Below, in pieces: positions 56,487 through 64,000 of a DNA stretch of 64,000 nt. Under the pieces are notes generated by a model. That model did no database searches. It had not been told where the DNA came from and worked only from the letters and a program-made list of their open reading frames with translations. The stretch lies in the NCBI GenBank assembly GCA_022560025.1, contig JAFISE010000036.1, positions 62,001 to 126,000 on the forward strand, written 5' to 3'. The DNA is from Stagonosporopsis chrysanthemi. Lineage: Eukaryota; Ascomycota; Dothideomycetes; Pleosporales; Didymellaceae. Each line of letters opens with the position of its first letter. Position 1 is the stretch's first letter. Position numbers and translations under genes: made by a program.

Positions 56487-59400
56487 TTATGTCAACCCCA
56501 GACCCACTCCCTCGCCATTCATCCCACTCTCACTGACATCCCTTCTCTCGCGTCCACCTCTCCCCATCTCCCTGATCCTCCTTCCCTCCATCAATCCTCT
56601 GAGACCCCTCTTCTGCAACCCAACAACCGCGCTGACGACCCCGTTCCACACCTCGCGCTCGTCGATACCGCTACTCCCGTACTCGCCTGAATCACTGGCA
56701 CTCGCACTCGTCTCTTCTGAGACGGCAGAGCTGACCTCGTCTTCAGATGGCGGAACAGACGTGTCGATTCTGAGCGCTCTTAGGCCGGCAGACATGCTGC
56801 TCTCGCTCTCGCCTGCAGTGTGAAGCGACGAGCCGTTCATGCCGTTAAGGTTCGTGCTGGAAAGGTTATTTACTCCCATGAAAGCCACGCCACTGCCGCC
56901 ACCTGCTGCCATAGCCGCGGCGTTGAACACGGCTGCAGTGTTACGGTTGTCGAGTAGGGTGTGTAGGCGCTCAATGATGGCTTCGAGGAGTCCATCGATG
57001 TGGTATGGGCGCGCGAGTTGCAGAAGCGAGCATAATATCTGCGGTGTGCAGAGCTGGCTGCTCTGGGGCGGAAGAGAGGATGTGTAGAGGTAGTGTATCA
57101 GCGCTTGCAAGGTTAAATGCGTGTGGGGCAGGTATAAAGTTCTCGGGCGCTGCGAAGGAGGCTGCGCAGTAGGGTCTGGCGGGGAGAGGGAGTTGTATGC
57201 TGTATTGGAGACGGCCGTTGTTTCTGAAGGTGTGATGGTGTTGGCCGTTAGGGTTGTGGCGGCTGAGTACGTGGTGCGGATAGAAGGCGTGATGGTGATG
57301 CTAGACATGCGGGATGGGTGGCCACCAGCGGCCGGTCGCAAGGTAGCAGCATCGGCGCTGTCTTTTTCAGCATTCTGTGTGCTCTCTCGCATCAACTGAT
57401 TGAAGTAAGGGCCCCAGCGTCGTGCGATCATACGTGAGTTGACAGGAATGCGTTCGCCGTGTATGGCTAGGAACTCCATATCGGCCAGCTCGCGCATGCC
57501 CAGTGCAATCTGTCCAAGCTCAATTGCTGCTGGTGAGAGTGCTCTTCCCCCCGCCAGTGTGTCAAGGCCATCACTTTGGGGTGGAGCACTGACAGATCCA
57601 AATGCTGAGCTGGGCGTCGCTTTGCGCGGATTGTCGTACAGGCCAAATGCCTCCAGTTCGACAACGCACATATTGGAGAAGTTTATACGTCGGTGGTTGT
57701 AATCTTCGACCAGGCTTCGTTTGCGGTTGCCCAGTATGACAAAGCTGTTTCGCCGTGTCCATAACACGCCTCTATTCCAGCTTCCCTGGCTGAAAATATT
57801 ACCACCAGCTTCTATCCGACCCCAGCTTAGCGTCCGCAGATCCAGTGCCCACAACGCATACTCTTGTTTTGACGACGTGAGGAAAGTACCGCTGACCACA
57901 AAATGATTGTTAATTACTCCGCCATTGGGGAAACGAAGTCCAGGAGGTGAGAAGTGGCCATTCATCGGCTTCTCAGACAATGATCCATCAGGGTGTCTGA
58001 CTTGTAATTCGAGCTTCACGTCGAGGAAGTTGTAATTTGAGTAAATGAGCATCGAGGATTCGCCAGAGGGGTTCGAGGTGTGTTCGTCCGGTGTGCTCGG
58101 GTCGCCACGTGCTCCTGCACCTATCTCATTGGCGGGGATGCTCGTCAAGGGTGCTACAACACTCCGGTATGCGCCACAACTTCTCCCTAGCGTGCTTGTT
58201 GTTGTCCACTTCAAGCTCCTCAAGTTGAAGACACTGATCTGCTCAATATAGTGGTTAGCGCTGTCTTGGCCACCAACGACCACCATCTCAGCGCCGCCAT
58301 CGCCCTCAAGATTGATGCCTATTGAGCCCTGGTTAGGATTGCTTGACGATGGATTGTGTCTTATTGCTGTCATGGCGGCGCTGGTGGAGCTGAATACCGC
58401 AGATGACGGTAATATTGTTGCACAGTGAGCATATCGGCCTTGTGGTGCATCATTCGTTCCTACGTGCATCCATGTCCGAGTGGCTGCGTCGTAGATATGT
58501 ACGTCAGACATGACAACGACCTCAGGTTGCGCATCTGCAGGGGCGCCTTGTAGCACCTGTGTCGATTGGTTTGTTGAGGACGTTGCTGGCGACATGCCAC
58601 CATAGCAGACAAGCTTGGTGTCGCCGAGCGCACATACACTGTGGAAATACCGTGGAGGTGGCACGTCTCCCTTTGTTTCAATCTTTGTCCAGTGACGCTT
58701 GACAAGGTCCAACTCATAAAGATCTGAGGTGAGCTGCGGCCGTGTCCGCGACAACCTCCGCCCACCGAAAACGTAAAGCTTGTCGCCAAGAATCGTGGTA
58801 GTCGCACCTACCAGAGGATGTGGCTCACGACCAGTAGTCCGATGCACATTACAGACTAGTCCTGATAATCCTTGGGTAGAACTGGAGGGGGTAGCGAGTC
58901 CCGCTGTTTGCGCCATCGCTGGCGAAGGTGTCATGCCTGATCCGGGCGTGCGCGCAGAGGATGTTGGCGGCCGTTCTGGCGCACCATCTTGACCATCTTG
59001 TTGATGCAAGCTAGTCTGGCTGCTGTTGACACTCGAGTTGTAGTTGCCACTGCCGCTCCGAAGGCCGCCCGGATACAGTTGCGACGGCGACGGCGCTGAG
59101 ATTTGCGAATCAATAGTGCTGGTCCGGCTCGTGCTGGGCGTCTGTCGAGCCATCCTAATCGGACTCTTGGGCCGGTAGGAAAGAACAGGGGTCTTCGCCT
59201 GTTCAGAATTGAAGGAGCGCTTGATAGGTGACGTCGAGTATCGATGTGTAGGTAGGACCCAATCTGGTATCACGATCTCGACATGCCGAGACCTCAAACT
59301 GGAGGAGTCGCCAATGGAACCTCGGTTGGGTGATGGAAAATTGGAGAGGCTGGGTTGGCGACTCGATTCAATAGTCGAAGATCGCGAAGAGCTGAGTCCT

Positions 59401-59723
59401 ACAGAAGTACAAGGGCTTTCGGGTGCTACAGAGAGATCATAATCCGGCACGACGATGGGAACGTGCTTTGACCGTGCTCGATGCGACGAAGCGCAGCTCT
59501 CAACAGGCGACGAGTCAGCCTGGCTGGGCCTCCTCGTAGAAGGGGTCCAACGGTAGGAGCGGAGAACGGAGCCTGCAGTAGACTCGTGGGAGCTTCTCCT
59601 CTGAGACGACAAGGCCCGTTTGAGTTTCAGAGCTTTAGGCTTCTTCCAGAATGACGAGAGTTCGTTCAGAGGCTCGGTATTGGAAGCTGCGGAAAATGCG
59701 AAAACGCCTAGTGGGACGGCCAT
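56487..59723 (-). CDS. Kelch-repeat protein, Mds3/Pmd1-like
   Basis: Single exon from ATG 59723, 1078 aa (an in-frame TTG at 59753 is not used). The first 300 or so residues are Ser/Pro-rich and disordered-looking. From about residue 300 come Kelch repeats with the block HPLVGATTTILGDKLYVFGG, then YELDLVKRHWTKIETKGDVPPPRYFHS and MVVVGGQDSANHYIEQISVFNL. This organisation matches yeast Mds3 and Pmd1, negative regulators of early sporulation that act with TOR and pH signalling. A BTB-like region appears in two parts: MEFLAIHGERIPVNSRMIARRWGPYFNQLM, then after a long Ser/Thr insertion LPHTHLTLQALIHYLYTSSL. The C-terminus is Gly/Arg-rich. The family assignment is confident at the Kelch level, moderate for Mds3. 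Confidence 0.85.
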   Translation of the reverse strand: MAVPLGVFAFSAASNTEPLNELSSFWKKPKALKLKRALSSQRRSSHESTAGSVLRSYRWTPSTRRPSQADSSPVESCASSHRARSKHVPIVVPDYDLSVAPESPCTSVGLSSSRSSTIESSRQPSLSNFPSPNRGSIGDSSSLRSRHVEIVIPDWVLPTHRYSTSPIKRSFNSEQAKTPVLSYRPKSPIRMARQTPSTSRTSTIDSQISAPSPSQLYPGGLRSGSGNYNSSVNSSQTSLHQQDGQDGAPERPPTSSARTPGSGMTPSPAMAQTAGLATPSSSTQGLSGLVCNVHRTTGREPHPLVGATTTILGDKLYVFGGRRLSRTRPQLTSDLYELDLVKRHWTKIETKGDVPPPRYFHSVCALGDTKLVCYGGMSPATSSTNQSTQVLQGAPADAQPEVVVMSDVHIYDAATRTWMHVGTNDAPQGRYAHCATILPSSAVFSSTSAAMTAIRHNPSSSNPNQGSIGINLEGDGGAEMVVVGGQDSANHYIEQISVFNLRSLKWTTTSTLGRSCGAYRSVVAPLTSIPANEIGAGARGDPSTPDEHTSNPSGESSMLIYSNYNFLDVKLELQVRHPDGSLSEKPMNGHFSPPGLRFPNGGVINNHFVVSGTFLTSSKQEYALWALDLRTLSWGRIEAGGNIFSQGSWNRGVLWTRRNSFVILGNRKRSLVEDYNHRRINFSNMCVVELEAFGLYDNPRKATPSSAFGSVSAPPQSDGLDTLAGGRALSPAAIELGQIALGMRELADMEFLAIHGERIPVNSRMIARRWGPYFNQLMRESTQNAEKDSADAATLRPAAGGHPSRMSSITITPSIRTTYSAATTLTANTITPSETTAVSNTAYNSLSPPDPTAQPPSQRPRTLYLPHTHLTLQALIHYLYTSSLPPQSSQLCTPQILCSLLQLARPYHIDGLLEAIIERLHTLLDNRNTAAVFNAAAMAAGGGSGVAFMGVNNLSSTNLNGMNGSSLHTAGESESSMSAGLRALRIDTSVPPSEDEVSSAVSEETSASASDSGEYGSSGIDEREVWNGVVSAVVGLQKRGLRGLMEGRRIREMGRGGRERRDVSESGMNGEGVGLGLT

Positions 59724-61549
59724 TGTTAGTGTTAGGTCTGCTGGAGTAACCAAAAAGCGATGAATGACATGGGGGACGCAGAAAAAAACACAAAGAGGAG
59801 AACGCCCAGGTCTTCAAGTACCTCAGACGATACCAGCTGCAGCAAATCTCTATTGCAGGCCTTGCCGCAAGGTGGTTGACCACTAGCAAGGCGATGCGCA
59901 ACAGGCTTCGAAGCCATGCTCGCAGATTCGGAAATGACACACGTCTGTTGTGCAACTGCTTTCATGGTGTACCAGGATGGGGCTTGCAGCACCAAGCGCC
60001 CTCAGGTGTCACAGAGGCTGGTGGAGGGCATAATCGACTCTTACAGTTCCAAGTCGTCCGAGCGAGAGCTGCCTCAGCTGAAGGGTCGAGTTCGGGAAAC
60101 AGTCCAAGACAAAAGAAAAGGCACGTGCGGTACGGTTAAGGAGAGAAAGAAAGGTGGTGGGGAGGAATTGAGGGGTTCTGAACGAGATCGCGGGCCTTAC
60201 CTCGACAATCTTGCCCTGCACGAGTAGCGGGCGGGGAAAAGGCAACAGCCGAACGGTTGAGGCGGGCAGAAAAGGAAGGCGTGTTGCAAACTGGCGCTGT
60301 GGAGGCAGCACACCTGTGCAGCGAGGGTGAGGTGAGCGCAAAGGCTTTGGCTTTGGAACCAGTCCAGATGCGGCAAGGAGGCGGCGGCGTAAGCTGTTGT
60401 CCTTCAGGCTTTGTCACTCCTTGCACCAAAGTCCAGCTGAGCAGAGGAGGCTAAGATGTGGACAAAACGTGCTCCAAAGCTACCAAGGTATAACGGCAAC
60501 GGTTGAGCGATAGGACAGTAAGCGGAGCAATTGCACTGCGGGTCTTGATTTAGACCCCGCCAGCTGGTGTGCGCCGTTGCGTGGTCTGGCCTGCACTAAG
60601 ATCAGCTTGCCGGATTCCAGATGTGCAGTGGACGCACTGCGACTATTAAGACACAAGATCGAGAAGCGTGGATGATGGCGTACGCACGTTGTTATTGGTT
60701 TGTAACAGCAAAAGACATGAACCAAACGTGTTTTGTTTCTCTCCATCGTGGGCTGTGCTGAGCCTCTTTCCTTGGCAGCGCAGGAGCCGCGAGTCAACGA
60801 CATGATTGCAGGCCGGACCGTCCAATCTGCCTCTGTTCCTGCCTCAGGTCCAGTCGACTAGCGTTTGCCATGCAGGTACCGCTTCCTGAAACGCAGCGAG
60901 TCAACGACCAATGGAGTGCCATCATTGGGCAAGACTCAGCCTGGCTGACTGCTGTTGTGGCAATACGGACATTGTCCCTCTCATGACGCTGAGAAGATAG
61001 CTTGCGGATCTTGGTTTTGACATGACCCTGTACAGCAAATTGGCACACGATTTACGACTCATTGGCCTATTTAAATAAGCACTGCATTGTTCTTTGTTGT
61101 AGAAGAGTGACAGTGTATGAACACCTCCCAGCTACCACACGCAGCCGAGATGAACGCCTGCCTGCAACACCAAAACTTTAACCGAATGAATCATCATTAT
61201 ATCACATCCTACACGTCAATGCCGCGCCACCGATGATCACTCTCGGAGAATTCTCATTAAGGGCAGCTATCGATTATGCATTAAAACACGCAGGGGTCGT
61301 CATTCTTTTCATCAAGCAGAGTGTTTCAGCCCCAGGAGGTTTAATCGAGTCTACAAACGTCTACCGAATCGGATGCCCAGAGATGTTCCACTCCATTCGG
61401 GAAGCATGAGGTCCAGCTCGTTAGGAGCAACTGTGGTCAAGAACCTAAGATTGCAGCTCACCATCTCCGATACCCAACGCTTGAGTCCGCCATATCCACT
61501 CCGAATGCTTCATGCAGCTCTAACTGTGCGCAACGGCTCGTTGAGGAGT
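59724..61549. other. Intergenic, about 1.8 kb
   Basis: This stretch holds the promoter and possible 5' leader of the Mds3-like gene and, at the right, the 3' side of the peroxiredoxin gene. Frames at 59876-60454 and 60480-61048 lack domains and are rejected. A 5' UTR intron for the Mds3-like gene is possible. Confidence 0.5.
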
Positions 61550-62227
61550 TTATGCGGCAGTTGTCTGCTCCTTGGGGAGAGGGGTGAATCGAAGGTAAGG
61601 CTTAACGATCCTGAAGTCAGGGAAGAGTGTCTTGGCCTCCTCGTTCTTGACACCAGGGTGGACAATGACATCGTCACCAAGCACCCAGTTGATGGGGGTG
61701 GTGATCCTGTGCTTGTCACCCGTCTGCAGGCTGTCGAGAACACGGAGGACCTCAGCAGTGTTGCGGCCAGTAGAGGCGGGGTAGGAGAGGATGAGACGAA
61801 TGGTCTTCTTGGGGTCGATGATGAAGACGGAGCGAATGGTGAACGCAGTGCCCTTGGAGTCGACGTTGGTGGCATCCTGGTGGTCGATCATGTCGTAGGC
61901 AAGAGAGACCTTACGCTCCTTGTCGCCAATGATGGGGAACTTCAGCTGAGAGCCGGAGATCTCATCGATGTCCTTGATCCAGCCCTCATGGCTGTCGATG
62001 GTGTTGGCAGAGAGACCAATCAGCTTTGCGCCGCGTTTGGTGAACTCAGGCTCGAGCTTGGCGAAAGCACCGAGCTCGGTGGTGCAGACGGGTGTGTAGT
62101 CCTCGGGGTGGGAGAAGAAGATAACCCACTTGTCGCCGATGAACTCGTGGAAGTCGATGGGACCCTGCGTGGTCTCGGCCTTGAAGTTGGGGGCGGTGCT
62201 GCCCAGACGGAGAGTCTCAGTGGACAT
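61550..62227 (-). CDS. PRX1: 1-Cys peroxiredoxin (Prx6 / yeast Prx1 type)
   Basis: Single exon, 225 aa. Peroxiredoxins reduce hydrogen peroxide and organic hydroperoxides. The active-site block DYTPVCTTE places the peroxidatic Cys at residue 48 and the catalytic Thr at 45; the Arg needed for the active site is provided by AFTIRSVFIID. No second Cys is present in the sequence, which defines the 1-Cys Prx6 class. The C-terminal dimerisation region (RVLDSLQTGDKHRITTPINW) is complete. Unlike yeast Prx1 it lacks a long mitochondrial presequence, so it is more likely cytosolic or nuclear. ATG 62227 starts only a few residues before the first beta strand, which is normal for the shorter fungal enzymes. 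The large antisense frame over the gene is a codon-bias shadow. Confidence 0.93.
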   Translation of the reverse strand: MSTETLRLGSTAPNFKAETTQGPIDFHEFIGDKWVIFFSHPEDYTPVCTTELGAFAKLEPEFTKRGAKLIGLSANTIDSHEGWIKDIDEISGSQLKFPIIGDKERKVSLAYDMIDHQDATNVDSKGTAFTIRSVFIIDPKKTIRLILSYPASTGRNTAEVLRVLDSLQTGDKHRITTPINWVLGDDVIVHPGVKNEEAKTLFPDFRIVKPYLRFTPLPKEQTTAA

Positions 62228-64000
62228 TGTGCTTGCTGTCCAGCCTCGTCAGTTCTGTCACAATGCTGCAAACATGAGGGGTGGCGGGGTAGCGCGGGGT
62301 AACACTCGAGCTTCGCATTGAGCGTACAAGGGAGGAAGCCTTACAAAAAATGGGATTTGTCTTGAAGACGGGTATCTGAAGTGTAATTGTTGCAATGAAA
62401 ACAGCAAGCAGAGGATAGAGAGACAGTGAGGCGCTCCAGCGCTTTTACAAGTCCCTTGAAAACGAAGCTCGAGCACCGAACGCAGCTAGCGGGCATTGCG
62501 CAATACTCACGTGTTGGCCATACAAAAAGATTTCTGCCATCATACATCCCACGTCGAGCGGGCTTAGACCAATCCTACTCTCCACATGGCGGGCGGTATC
62601 GGAGTGCCAATGGTTGTGCCCCTCATGCCCAGAGCAGAGGGAGGACGAGGATACGTTGGAGCAGGGAACGCGCTCGCGCGATCCGAAGCCATCATGGTGT
62701 CTTCCAGCGCGTGCGCAAGATGGAGAGCGAGCAGCCAGTCATAGTCTAGTCTTTACTGTCTGATGGTCACTGTTTGTTCGCTTCTGATTACACAAACAGT
62801 GTCTGGCTTTCTATCGTCCGCCAGGATCCTTGTCGATACAGACGTGCGTATGAAAGCGTTTGTATGGCATAGATTAACGGAGCTCCTGGGGCCAAGTATT
62901 CATACCAAGAAAGCTACGTGATTGCCAGCTTCAGCCCTCTCAGGCATGTGTTGAATTGTTGTGCATGCCAGCGACACTTCGTTGCGGACCTTAGCGTACT
63001 GCTGCGTTGTTGGAATCACGAGAGCTCTGAGAGCTCATTCCCGTCACAGGCAAGCTGTGCGGCAGGATCCGCCGTCAATGATCACAGTGATCTTATGACG
63101 TCTAGTTTTTAAGCTCTAAGCTGCCGTTCTCACAAGAATTGAACATCTAAGCCTCTGAATGTGCGAGAGCAGCTCAATCGTCATCACGGTGTTATTGAGG
63201 GATTTCAAATGTACCACCACTGCATGCGCAGACTGAGAGGGCACCAACGTCGCGACTTCGTCTCAAGGTTGCACGAAACGCGACTTCTCTGACGCCTCAA
63301 GTGCTGCAAAGATAGACTTCACCATAGCGACGCCCTAATCTGCAAAAGGCCTTGTGCCTCTCCCCGAATATAAAGCACTGGCTGGACGGCAACAATGGCA
63401 TCCCTGTTTCTCAGTTCTCCACATCGGTCGGGGAGCTTGACCGTGGTCCGTGAATATTGCTAAAGCCGAATGATATCCAGGAACATGCATCAATCCTCTA
63501 ATGCGCGAATCCTGCGATTGGCCCATCACCTTGACAACGATGACTGTGCATCAGCCTCTTTACCAAGACCGCACTACACTGACCCAATTGGGGTGGACAA
63601 TAATGTGTCGGTGCTCTTCAACTCTCAAGATTACCACTCAGCCAATCATTCTTATTCCCGGCAACCATCAAGCCCTTTCCCAGCGCCCCGGATTCCGTTG
63701 CAACCAGCAGTAAACCCGGCGAAAGCTTACTGTCTAATCGCTCGCTTGGTATGATCGGCCTACGGAAGCCGAGCCTGCCCACACATGTGGACTCCTCCGG
63801 GCCGTTTGAGACTACGATGCTCTAGATTTTAATATCATCATCATCCCCGACTCTCACCTCCTATCAGGTTTTGCCTATTCCTCCGACCTTCTACCAGACT
63901 TTTTGGACAGTAGATCCTGCGAGCATCCAGATGGCATTATGGCAGCTAATCCAGAGATCTACTTACCCAAGGATTCACAAGCAGGAGTGGAACAAAAGAT
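62228..64000. other. Intergenic to window end, about 1.8 kb
   Basis: The left end is the peroxiredoxin promoter. The rest contains only short frames with no domain. A gene may begin outside the window to the right. Confidence 0.5.

Noticed and set aside
61373..62302. 309-residue plus-strand frame over the peroxiredoxin gene
   Set aside because: It is exactly antisense to a full-length 1-Cys peroxiredoxin and has no domain of its own.
1..64000. CRISPR arrays, bacterial operons, rRNA or tRNA genes, transposon ends
   Set aside because: None seen by eye. The window is a fungal nuclear region. A covariance-model search would be needed to exclude tRNAs fully.

Overview
This window is nuclear DNA from a filamentous ascomycete (Pezizomycotina; a Dothideomycete-like fungus is my guess, at low confidence). 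The support is: 20-odd genes on both strands; short introns, mostly 46-77 bp, with GTAAGT/GTACGT-type donors, CTAAC or CTGAC branch sites and AG acceptors; a HET-domain protein; filamentous-fungal forms of septin-like, CSC1-like and Mds3-like proteins; and no bacterial operon structure. Exon-intron models were assembled by eye from reading frames and splice signals, and checked by requiring that exon lengths sum to whole codons. I see no transposon, rRNA, tRNA or CRISPR array that I can support.

Layout. 0-9 kb: HET-domain protein (+) converging on a class II sirtuin (-); a 1.8-kb gap; a small Ser/Thr-rich gene behind a TATA box (+); a five-exon PAP2/DPP1-type lipid phosphatase (-). 9.5-16.6 kb: an alpha/beta hydrolase (+); a DUF7587-like protein with a GC-AG intron (-); an F-box-like protein (-). 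18-26 kb: CAB4-type phosphopantetheine adenylyltransferase (-) divergent from a DCAF7/WDR68-type WD40 protein (+), then a CSC1/DUF221 channel-like protein (+). 26-31.4 kb: a septin-like GTPase with a C-terminal membrane segment (-) and a G3BP-type NTF2+RRM protein (-). 32.9-36 kb: an MCT-type MFS transporter (+) converging on a secreted alpha-carbonic anhydrase (-). 36-39 kb: about 3.1 kb with no gene that I can support.

39-46.2 kb: four minus-strand genes, namely a Gly-rich low-complexity protein, an acidic nuclear-looking protein, the Fe-S biogenesis LYR protein Isd11, and splicing factor SF3A1 (Prp21). 46.8-56.1 kb: a PMT2-type protein O-mannosyltransferase (+), Pescadillo/Nop7 (-), PIG-U/Gab1 (+), and a tandem pair of small Lys-rich paralogues (+). 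56.5-62.2 kb: an Mds3/Pmd1-type Kelch protein (-) and a 1-Cys peroxiredoxin (-). The last 1.7 kb holds nothing that I can support.

Most genes are unrelated housekeeping genes, so this is not a biosynthetic cluster or island. Two pairs share a theme: O-mannosyltransferase with the GPI-transamidase subunit (ER glycosylation and anchoring), and Isd11 with the peroxiredoxin and sirtuin (mitochondrial or redox), though these are not adjacent. The least explained items are the tandem Lys-rich pair (the second copy has a splice puzzle), the membrane-anchored septin-like GTPase, the DUF7587-like protein, the bipartite Gly-rich protein and the small Ser/Thr-rich gene.
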